This document shows, piece after piece, positions 7,352-13,478 of a DNA stretch of 13,478 nucleotides. The translations under genes were made by a program, and so were the position numbers. The first letter of the stretch is position 1. Every line of letters starts with the position of its first letter. Source of the DNA: an uncultured Porphyromonadaceae bacterium (GTDB lineage Bacteria > Bacteroidota > Bacteroidia > Bacteroidales > Muribaculaceae); the NCBI GenBank assembly GCA_947176615.1, contig CAMWRO010000049.1, forward strand, positions 1 to 13,478, given 5' to 3'. The notes under the pieces are model-generated. The model worked only from the letters and a program-made list of their open reading frames with translations. It ran no database searches and had not been told where the DNA came from.

Positions 7352-8671
7352 TTAACCGCGCTTTGCTGAAAAATCCCGGTCAAAAGCGGCAAGACGCGAC
7401 GAAAGACGGTCGATGTCATCCTCGTCGGCAAGCATCGACACACAGATGCGCAGGCCTTCCTGCCAACTGCCGGTAGAGTGGAGAGGTATCGACGATATAC
7501 CGTAGCGCAACAACTCTTTCTGGAGCTCGTCGCCCTTCATTTCACCATAACCGACTGTAAAGAAGAACCCATTACTGATTTCGCAGTCTCCATCATGGGA
7601 ATAGATGAGATGGAAACCGTTGTCAGTAAACAATCTGCGGGCAATTTCCCCTCGACGGCCATATTCCGAGCAGTTGTCCACAAAGTTGAGACGACCGTCA
7701 ACGGCGGCGCGCATCATCGCGGCCATCGCGTGCTGGGCCGAGTGGGCCGTTCCCGACGATGCTGTGTAAAGCACCCCGAATATATATGCATCGCCGAAAG
7801 TGGGCATCTCGTAAAAAGACCGGAGATAGGGATACTCGCGGTCAAACACCTTTTCACCCATCGCCACGACGGCTATGCGCTGTCCCGCATAGCTGAAAAT
7901 CTTGGATGCCGAGAGAAGAAGGATATAGTTGTCAGTATAGCGTGCCACCGTGGGGATATAAGGAGGCTCGCCGGGATGGCCGAAGTCGGTGCGGAAGTCC
8001 ATCCCGAGATAGGCATGGTCCTCAATGACGATGACATCGTGCTTGGTAGCCATGCGTCCTATAATCTCCAGTTCTTCCTCAGTGAAATTAATCCACGACG
8101 GGTTATTGGGATTGCTGTAGAGGATGGCAGTCACGTTTCCGGCTGAAAGCATCTCGTCGAGCTTGCCTTCAAGGGCCTTGCCCCGATAGTCATAGATGTC
8201 AAACGATGCCGACCCGAGACCGAGAACCTTTGACTGGGAACGCTGGGCCGGGAACCCGGGATCGATATATAATATCGTGTCCCGGCCGGGGATGCGCTGG
8301 CCGAGCAGGAGCATCATCGTGAAACTCCCCTGCATGGAACCGACTGTGGGCACGATACAGCGTCCCGGAATATTGATGTTGAGAAATGCCTTGATGAAAT
8401 CCGAGGCAGCGTCCTTCAACGCCGGGAGTCCGGCTATATTGGGATACTGGTTGGCGATTCCGTTTCGCAGTACCTCACACTCGGCCTCGACACCGATAGC
8501 CTCGGCAGGAAGACCGGGATTGCCTATTTCGAGATGCACAAAATCTTCCCCGGCCTCTTGTTCAAGAGCAGCCGCAAGGGCGCATATCTGGCGTATTGTT
8601 GCCGACGAGATATCAACAATCCCGAGTCGGGCGATAGTCATTTCAAGCGTCTCTTTATCTATGGGAAACAT
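7352..8671 (-). CDS. class I/II PLP-dependent aminotransferase
   Basis: A 439-residue fold-type I aminotransferase. The PLP-binding lysine is K257 in SASKIFSYAGQRIA. The cofactor pocket is completed by SNPNNPS (186-192), D218 in VIEDHAYLGMDF, and the Gly-rich GSMQG turn (111-115). The C-terminal arginine that holds the substrate carboxylate is probably in LRICVSMLAD. An in-frame ATG at codon 11 (8639-8641) is an alternative start. Substrate is not readable from the motifs. The neighbouring 2-oxoacid oxidoreductase and CoA-transferase genes suggest it supplies 2-oxoacids, aromatic or branched-chain, from amino acids. It is separated from iorB by 211 bases with repeats, and no good promoter match is visible there, so read-through from the ior promoter seems likely. 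Confidence 0.9.
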   Translation of the reverse strand: MFPIDKETLEMTIARLGIVDISSATIRQICALAAALEQEAGEDFVHLEIGNPGLPAEAIGVEAECEVLRNGIANQYPNIAGLPALKDAASDFIKAFLNINIPGRCIVPTVGSMQGSFTMMLLLGQRIPGRDTILYIDPGFPAQRSQSKVLGLGSASFDIYDYRGKALEGKLDEMLSAGNVTAILYSNPNNPSWINFTEEELEIIGRMATKHDVIVIEDHAYLGMDFRTDFGHPGEPPYIPTVARYTDNYILLLSASKIFSYAGQRIAVVAMGEKVFDREYPYLRSFYEMPTFGDAYIFGVLYTASSGTAHSAQHAMAAMMRAAVDGRLNFVDNCSEYGRRGEIARRLFTDNGFHLIYSHDGDCEISNGFFFTVGYGEMKGDELQKELLRYGISSIPLHSTGSWQEGLRICVSMLADEDDIDRLSSRLAAFDRDFSAKRG

Positions 8672-8686
8672 TTTTCGAGTTTTTTA

Positions 8687-8712
8687 AGAGGTTGTTTAAA
8701 AACAAATGTGAA
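8687..8712 (-). repeat. 26-base dispersed repeat, copy 2
   Basis: This is an exact reverse complement of 28-53. It lies 16 bases upstream of the aminotransferase start codon, so in transcript terms it would be near the translation start, and it reads on the minus strand in the same sense as that gene. A diverged core in inverted orientation (8839-8852, 13 of 14 bases as in copy 1) lies about 125 bases away. Confidence 0.75.
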
Positions 8713-8838
8713 AACGGGTATGACAAACATTTATAATAAACCGCCTCATGTTTAAATTTTGAAATTAATATCTAACTGAAGTTACATTCAATTCATGACA
8801 ACCTCTTTCGCTGCCATCCTGAATCAACATTTATTATC

Positions 8839-8852
8839 AAACAACTTCTAAA
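8839..8852 (+). repeat. degenerate copy of the dispersed repeat core
   Basis: AAACAACTTCTAAA matches 43-56 at 13 of 14 bases and lies inverted to copy 2 at 8687-8712. The two could pair as the ends of a long hairpin in the iorB-aminotransferase transcript. Confidence 0.45.
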
Positions 8853-8882
8853 TCAATTTATTACAGATTATATCCAACCATC

Positions 8883-9476
8883 TTATTTCCCGCTACGCAT
8901 CTCAATCGCTTTTTCGCGACCGAGACGGAAGGCGGCGATATTGGCCTCGACAATCTTTTCACCTTTGCGGGCGAAAATCGCGCGTATGCCGTCTTCGAGT
9001 TTCGACGGGTCGATGTCGAGCAACGGAGAGCACGCGCCGAGCAACACCATGTTGGAACTGCGCGGCGACGCAATCTCTCGGGCGGCGGCCTCCATGTCAA
9101 ACGCCACCACCCTCTCTCTTGAGGCGAGAGCCGCGTCAATCGCGGCCTGCTCGGGATAATTGGGGATGTTGACAAACGGGGCGGTACTTGTCACGATCCA
9201 TCCCGACTGAGGGTTAAGATACTCGACATAGCGGAGTGCCTCCATCGGTTCGAGCGAAACGACCATGTCGGCCTTCCCGAGTGGAATGAGGTCACTGTGA
9301 ACAGGTGAAGAACTCAGGCGCAGGTTGGACTGCACGTCACCGCCACGCTGGCTCATGCCGTGGACTTCGGCCTGTTTCAGATAAAGATTCTGTTCAAGCG
9401 CGGCCACGCCGAGAATTGAAGCGATGGAGAGGATGCCTTGTCCCCCGACACCGGCAAGAATTATATCGGTTTTCAT
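8883..9476 (-). CDS. iorB: indolepyruvate:ferredoxin oxidoreductase, beta (gamma-domain) subunit
   Basis: A 197-residue subunit of the 2-oxoacid:ferredoxin oxidoreductase family carrying the POR-gamma domain. The motifs AGVGGQG (8-14) at the start and EVHGMSQRGG (37-46) are diagnostic. With IorA it decarboxylates aryl-2-oxoacids to acyl-CoA and reduces ferredoxin in the cytoplasm of anaerobes. It has no cysteine cluster of its own. It begins 6 bases after iorA ends, so the subunits are made together. The length is normal. In related enzymes this subunit helps form the CoA-binding face; that part is family knowledge, not visible here. Confidence 0.92.
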   Translation of the reverse strand: MKTDIILAGVGGQGILSIASILGVAALEQNLYLKQAEVHGMSQRGGDVQSNLRLSSSPVHSDLIPLGKADMVVSLEPMEALRYVEYLNPQSGWIVTSTAPFVNIPNYPEQAAIDAALASRERVVAFDMEAAAREIASPRSSNMVLLGACSPLLDIDPSKLEDGIRAIFARKGEKIVEANIAAFRLGREKAIEMRSGK

Positions 9477-9482
9477 CTGATG

Positions 9483-11081
9483 TTATTTTTTAGCTGAGTT
9501 GTGACGGCGGGCAGTCTGGATGCACTCGCGGCGCGAGACTATAACCGACAGTCCGGGATAATCTATTTCTTCTTTAAAGAGAGCCATCATCGCGTCATGG
9601 TTCTTGGGAAGCGAGTCAATGGTGCGCACATGGGCCGGGTCGGCACCGAGGCCGAGGCAGATGTCTTCAAGCTTGCCGGTTCCCTGCGAATCCTGTCCGC
9701 CTGTCATGCCGGTGGTCAGGTTATCGCTTATAATCACCGTGATGGGCGAGTTTTCGTTGATTGCGTCAAGGAGCCCCGTCATGCCCGAGTGGGTGAAGGT
9801 TGAGTCGCCTATAACCGCCACCGCGGGATGCTGGCCGGCATCAGCCGCCCCCTTGGCCATCGTTATCGACGCGCCCATGTCGACCACAGTGTCGATAGCG
9901 TTAAAAGGAGAAAGCCATCCGAGAGTGTAGCATCCTATGTCGCCAAACACCTTGGCATCCTTATATCCGGCAAGCACGTCGTTGAGGGCATGGAACACGT
10001 CACGGTGACCGCAACCCTGACACAATGCCGGGGGACGCGGCACAACCATCTCGCAGCGTTTCTCATGCTCGGCCTCTTTCAACCCGATGGCGGCAGCTAC
10101 CGCGTCGGGGGTCAGCTCGCCTGTGCGGGGTAACGCCCCGTCGAGACGGCCGCTGATTTTCTTTGCACCCGGCAACACTCCGCGCAGTTTTTCCTCGATA
10201 AACGGCTGTCCGTCCTCGATTACAAGCAGGCGGTCACTCTCGTCGGCGAGACGTTGCAACATCTTTTCGGGAAGAGGGTACTGGGAAATCTTCACGACGT
10301 TATAGGGACACCCGTCGGGGAAATTCTCCATCAGGTAATTGAATGCTATACCTGAGGCGACGATGCCGACCGAGCGGTCTGTGCCGGTAATATACTTGTT
10401 GTAAGGCGATTTTTCCGACTCCTCTTTCAGCGATTCCCACAATTGCAGGACTTCGCGGTAACGCACACGCGAGTTTCCGGGCATCAACACCCACTGGCGA
10501 GTTTTCTCGGGATAGGAAAGAGTGTTTTCAGGACGCTCGTCTCCCTGCTCGACAACTGCGCGGGAATGGCACAGGCGTGTCACCATGCGCATCATTACCG
10601 GGAGCTGCACCCGCTCGGAAAAGTCCAGTGCATAAGCGGCCATTTCATAGGCTTCCTGCTGCCCCGACGGCTCAAGGGCGGGGATAAAAGCAAACTGGCT
10701 GTAGAACCGTGAATCCTGCTCGTTCTGGGAGGAATGCATCGAGGGGTCGTCGGCAGCGACAACGATGAGACCGCCGTTTACACCTGTCATGGCCGAGTTG
10801 ACAAAAGCATCGGCACACACGTTCATTCCGACATGTTTCATGCACACCATAGCGCGCTTGCCACAGAACGACATGCCGAGAGCCTCCTCCATAGCTGTCT
10901 TTTCGTTAGACGACCAGTGGCTGTGAACGCCGCGCTCCTTTGCTCCCTGATGGGACTGAATATACTCGGTAATTTCGGTCGACGGGGTGCCGGGATAGGC
11001 ATACACCCCCGAGAGGCCGGCATCAAGCGCACCAAGCGCAAGCGCCTCGTCACCCAGCAACAATAGTTTACGGTTCTTCAT
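9483..11081 (-). CDS. iorA: indolepyruvate:ferredoxin oxidoreductase, alpha subunit without C-terminal ferredoxin domain
   Basis: A 532-residue catalytic subunit. The pyrimidine-side domain starts with AYPGTPSTEI (28-37) and WSSNEKTAMEEALG (56-69). The TPP-pyrophosphate domain holds CQGCGHRD (354-361) and the TPP/Mg motif from GDSTF (425) to ISDN (451-454). The family oxidises indolepyruvate, phenylpyruvate or 4-hydroxyphenylpyruvate to arylacetyl-CoA with reduction of ferredoxin. Archaeal IorA runs to 600 or more residues and ends with a cysteine-rich two-cluster ferredoxin domain. This one stops at SRRECIQTARRHNSAKK and has no CxxCxxC run, and only 6 bases follow before iorB, so no lost tail lies downstream. 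Substrate preference is inferred from family. It is the first gene of the operon, with its own promoter and a long leader. Confidence 0.92.
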   Translation of the reverse strand: MKNRKLLLLGDEALALGALDAGLSGVYAYPGTPSTEITEYIQSHQGAKERGVHSHWSSNEKTAMEEALGMSFCGKRAMVCMKHVGMNVCADAFVNSAMTGVNGGLIVVAADDPSMHSSQNEQDSRFYSQFAFIPALEPSGQQEAYEMAAYALDFSERVQLPVMMRMVTRLCHSRAVVEQGDERPENTLSYPEKTRQWVLMPGNSRVRYREVLQLWESLKEESEKSPYNKYITGTDRSVGIVASGIAFNYLMENFPDGCPYNVVKISQYPLPEKMLQRLADESDRLLVIEDGQPFIEEKLRGVLPGAKKISGRLDGALPRTGELTPDAVAAAIGLKEAEHEKRCEMVVPRPPALCQGCGHRDVFHALNDVLAGYKDAKVFGDIGCYTLGWLSPFNAIDTVVDMGASITMAKGAADAGQHPAVAVIGDSTFTHSGMTGLLDAINENSPITVIISDNLTTGMTGGQDSQGTGKLEDICLGLGADPAHVRTIDSLPKNHDAMMALFKEEIDYPGLSVIVSRRECIQTARRHNSAKK

Positions 11082-11218
11082 CTTGCTTTAATGATTGGTT
11101 TTAAAATCTTGATGAGAGCTATGGCTGAATACCACGGGGCTACACACCATGACATCGGCCAAAATCACAAAAAGACAGTTTTAACGTGACTATTTTAAAC
11201 AACACACCGCTTTTTACA

Positions 11219-11248
11219 TCACCATGCGACATATTGAAAGCAAAACAT
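11219..11248 (-). CDS. possible 9-residue leader peptide, aromatic-rich
   Basis: Inside the predicted ior leader, ATG at 11246-11248 opens a 9-codon frame reading MFCFQYVAW and closes with TGA. Four of nine residues are aromatic and all three aromatic amino acids occur. Short regulatory peptides of this sort (such as TnaC of tryptophanase operons) are known to stall ribosomes. Here there is no recognisable ribosome-binding site or attenuator hairpin, and chance is a fair explanation for so short a frame. Confidence 0.15.
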   Translation of the reverse strand: MFCFQYVAW

Positions 11249-11280
11249 CCCGATAGCTGCAAAACGCGGGGGCAAAACGC
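11240..11280. repeat. GCAAAAC direct repeats in the ior leader
   Basis: GCAAAAC starts at 11240, 11259 and 11272. The last two extend to the 9-mer GCAAAACGC, separated by GGGG. They lie just downstream of the predicted transcription start of the ior operon. They could be protein-binding sites, or a chance local duplication. Confidence 0.5.
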
Positions 11281-11304
11281 CTCAAAAACGAGACCATCGC
11301 ATTG

Positions 11305-11336
11305 CAAATATAACAATTATCCACAAGAAAAGCAAA
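11305..11336 (-). promoter_or_regulatory. predicted promoter of the ior operon
   Basis: On the minus strand TTTG (11336-11333) is followed after 20 bases by TATATTTG (11312-11305), a full match to the Bacteroidetes consensus TTTG-N19to21-TAnnTTTG. It is the only exact -7 match I found in this gap. Transcription would begin about 7 bases beyond, near 11298. Confidence 0.7.
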
Positions 11337-11374
11337 CGATATGTCAGCTATTTTCAACGATTCAATCAAAATAA

Positions 11375-11419
11375 CACACCCGTGCCAAGCCGGATATTTT
11401 TCGGCGCGACACGGGTGTG
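11375..11419 (-). terminator. intrinsic terminator after the GH38 gene
   Basis: A perfect 10-base stem, CACACCCGTG (11375-11384) with CACGGGTGTG (11410-11419), encloses an inner 4-base stem GCCG/CGGC. On the minus strand it begins 22 bases after the glycosidase stop codon and is followed by a T-rich tail, TTATTTTGATTG. It should end the glycosidase transcript before the ior promoter at 11305-11336. Confidence 0.8.
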
Positions 11420-11440
11420 GCATTATCGAAAAAAGTTCTG

Positions 11441-13427
11441 TCAGAACCAGACTCTGATGGTTGCCATTCCGTAGGGGAGCATGGTCAGAGTGCCGTCAAC
11501 AGAATCGGAGGGCATCTCTTCCCGCGTGCAGAGATTTACGGCCGACGGTGTGCGCTGCGGGAAGGTGAGGTTTACCTGCTCGTTGCGCGGCGAGAGGGAA
11601 CGGAGACGCACGATCATCTCGTTGTCAAGGTCGGTCGACTTGACAATAGTGACGTAGACATTCTCGTTGTCGACGGCAACGGGGGCAATGACTTCCTTGT
11701 GCCGGTCAGAGGTCACATGCAGCAGCGGCTGTGCCTGTTCAAGGCCGAAACGGTTGACCGAGGCAAGCGACTCGGCCCCGTGGGGCATGAGGCGGTAACG
11801 GAAATCGACCGGGCCGTCCTGCGACAAGGGGAAATTAGTGTGCCAGTGGTTGTTCATCACCCATGAGTAAACTGTCGACGAGGGGGCAAGTTCTGTCATC
11901 CACGGTCCTTGAGGCCCCCACCCTTGAGAGAAATTGGCAGTGCGGCCGCCATATTCCATCAACGGCGCGTCAAGGCTGCACCACGTCACGCCGTGACTGT
12001 CGTTGGCGACATCTACCCATCGCTGCACGGCCATCCAGTGCCGGTTGGCCTGTGCCCACTGGTCTTTTTCGACCTCCATCACACCCCACGGGATGTCAAT
12101 CATCGTGCGCGAACCGGGAATATTGAAGCCGAAACCGAAGTGTATGCCGTCTTTTTCAAGCAGTGGCAGCTTGTCGACGGTATTGGTCATCTCAACCCAC
12201 GGCATCCCGGCGACAAGACGCACCCGGCGGGTAACGCCGCGGCATCCTTTCATGGCCGAAGTAACCGTGATTTCGTTAACGAGAGGTCCGCGCTCGGTCA
12301 CGCTGACGGAGAGAACCGAGTCGGCCACGGGGGCGTCGACATTGGCCGGGAGCCACGAGCAGGAATTGGCGCCGCCGTCAACGGTAGCATCTATATAATT
12401 GTAGGAATCCCCTTCGCGGGTGAGAGATATGATGTTTCCGTTTTCAGAGTCGATACTTACCGTCACGAGGCCGTTATAGACCGTATTGCCATCGACCGCA
12501 CAAGGAACAGCCGGGGATTCGGCACCGCCCTCGACCACGCGGTAATGACGCGAACCGAGCGCAGGGACATCAGAAGCCACGAATACCAACTCGCCGGTCG
12601 AGAGGCGCTGCGAGGGCACGGCCACGCCGTCGTCACCGACCACGCGGTCACCTTTTCGGCTCTCCTTGGCATCAAGGGTCACGAGTCCGCCGTGGGCCCA
12701 CGACTGGGTATTATAGACTGTGACACCTCCATTCGAGGGCCCTTCGCCCGGGCCGAGGGCACCGTTTGACTTGTCGGCGGCATGCCCGAGGGCCTCGTCA
12801 AGAAGAGCCTCGGAGCGTGTCTCGGCCTCGTGGAAATAGGATTGTTTTGACTTCCACAAGGCATCGTGGAAATAAGGTTCCCAAGGATTTTCAAAATCCC
12901 AAGTATGCTCCGACCCCATCATGACATAGCGCCATCCCTCGTTCATCTCGTCACGCGGAGCGGCTGCACCGTCGCTGAGCATCGACCATGCGGTCTCGGC
13001 CTGAATTATGCGTTCCTTGTTGCGGCGGTTCATGGCCGTAAACTGCGCGGCACTTCCGAGACCGTCGGTCCAGTATTCGGTGTAATCACCGGTGACGACA
13101 GGAAGGGTGTCGCCATAGCGACGCTCTATTTCGGCCATAAATTCGTGACCGCCGCTGATGATGATGCGGGGATAGGCATACCGGTCATTCCACCGCTTGA
13201 CGGCATGAGGCACGTCGGCATCCAGCGGGCAGTTGTCCCAAAGGGTCCACGAGAGAACGACAATGTCATAGGGGAACTTCTGCGATTCAAGTTCGGTCAG
13301 GTGGGCGGTGAAATCGACGTTGGCATCCCCCTGCTCGATGCGTGCCGGAACCTTGCGGGCATCACGCTGGCCAAACCAAGGACGACCCGTAGTCCACCCC
13401 TTGTCCATGCTGCCGCTGTTGGAATAC
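11441..13427 (-). CDS. GH38-family alpha-mannosidase-like glycoside hydrolase, 5' end missing
   Basis: 661 genomic residues remain, the C-terminal part of a large glycosidase. They include the end of the catalytic domain (YDIVVLSWTLWDNCPLDADV, then TLPVVTGDYTEYWTDG and LNRR-type MNRRNKERIIQAE), the helical middle domain with the GH38-like EHTWDF motif (12893-12910), and C-terminal beta-sandwich domains to the stop. The catalytic aspartate region and any signal peptide are beyond the contig end. Family enzymes cut alpha-mannosides, for instance on host or yeast glycans; the exact linkage cannot be told. The frame continues into adapter sequence as far as a GTG at 13454-13456, so the first ten residues of a naive translation are artefact. 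It ends before a strong terminator and is a separate transcription unit from ior. Confidence 0.8.
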
Positions 13428-13478
13428 CTGTCTATTATACACATATACGAGCCCACGAGACTAAGTGGACTAGAGTAA
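13428..13478. other. Illumina Nextera adapter read-through, not genomic
   Basis: Bases 13428-13461 match the 34-base Nextera read-2 transposase adapter (CTGTCTCTTATACACATCT followed by CCGAGCCCACGAGAC) at 31 positions. The three differences, at 13434, 13445 and 13447, are all C read as A. The remaining 17 bases would be sample index and low-quality continuation. This marks a contig end built from short reads. Confidence 0.93.

Larger units (their letters stand above)
8672..8882. other. repeat-containing gap between iorB and the aminotransferase
   Basis: This is an AT-rich, non-coding stretch inside an otherwise compact minus-strand operon. It holds copy 2 of the 26-base repeat, a degenerate copy in the opposite orientation at 8839-8852 and a shorter fragment ACAACCTCT at 8798-8806. 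I found no exact TAnnTTTG promoter on the minus strand and no strong intrinsic terminator. Confidence 0.6.
11082..11374 (-). promoter_or_regulatory. leader region of the ior operon
   Basis: Between the predicted start site near 11298 and the iorA ATG lie about 215 untranslated bases. They contain three GCAAAAC direct repeats (plus-strand reading), a 9-codon ORF and AT-rich sequence without a clear hairpin or a riboswitch I recognise. The part 11337-11374 lies between the promoter and the upstream terminator and shows nothing else. Confidence 0.5.

Noticed and set aside
9482..9483. A frameshift that split a ferredoxin domain from IorA
   Set aside because: Only 6 bases separate the stop from the iorB start, and no cysteine cluster motif appears in any frame around the junction.
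11240..11280. CRISPR-like reading of the spaced GCAAAAC repeats
   Set aside because: Repeats are 7-9 bases, with spacing of 19 and 13 bases, much too short for repeats and spacers of an array, and no cas genes are present.
11909..12769. Long plus-strand frame of 286 codons opposite the GH38 gene
   Set aside because: Its composition is that of an antisense shadow (His/Arg/Gly-rich, no recognisable domain), while the minus frame has clear GH38 motifs throughout.

Overview
The window is an ordinary chromosomal stretch of a gut-type Bacteroidales, most likely a Muribaculaceae or Bacteroides relative. The grounds are: three matches to the Bacteroidetes promoter (TTG/TTTG, about 20 bases, then TAnnTTTG), no Shine-Dalgarno pattern before starts, protein sequences of Bacteroidetes character, and tightly packed genes with AT-rich gaps. 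The family-level placement is inference. The right end is not genomic: the last 51 bases are an Illumina Nextera adapter read-through, so the window ends at a short-read contig end.

Left half, plus strand. A promoter at 153-184 drives a secreted SPOR-domain protein and folE (GTP cyclohydrolase I), 4 bases apart. After an AT-rich gap with its own promoter come an Lrp/AsnC regulator and an inositol-monophosphatase-family enzyme joined by TAATG, then mtaB (tRNA methylthiotransferase), an LpxL-type lipid A acyltransferase and a family-2 glycosyltransferase. The last two overlap by 11 bases. This half is housekeeping: folate synthesis, tRNA modification and envelope glycolipid assembly.

Right half, minus strand. 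Reading leftwards from the contig end: a 5'-truncated GH38 (alpha-mannosidase-like) glycosidase, a strong intrinsic terminator, a near-consensus promoter with a leader of about 215 bases, iorA and iorB (2-oxoacid:ferredoxin oxidoreductase of the indolepyruvate type), a 211-base gap carrying repeats, a class I/II aminotransferase and a CoA-transferase of the acetyl-CoA hydrolase/4-hydroxybutyrate CoA-transferase family. This operon converges on the glycosyltransferase at a symmetrical hairpin that can serve both strands.

The most interesting unit is ior-aminotransferase-CoA-transferase. Together they can be read as a complete amino-acid fermentation route: amino acid to 2-oxoacid, to acyl-CoA plus reduced ferredoxin, to free acid with the thioester kept on another CoA acid. 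IorA suggests aromatic substrates and hence arylacetate products such as phenylacetate, 4-hydroxyphenylacetate or indoleacetate. IorA lacks the C-terminal ferredoxin domain of the archaeal enzymes. Its leader holds three GCAAAAC repeats and a 9-codon ORF rich in aromatic residues. These points are hypotheses. Nothing in the window looks like a mobile element, a phage, a CRISPR array, a tRNA or an rRNA.
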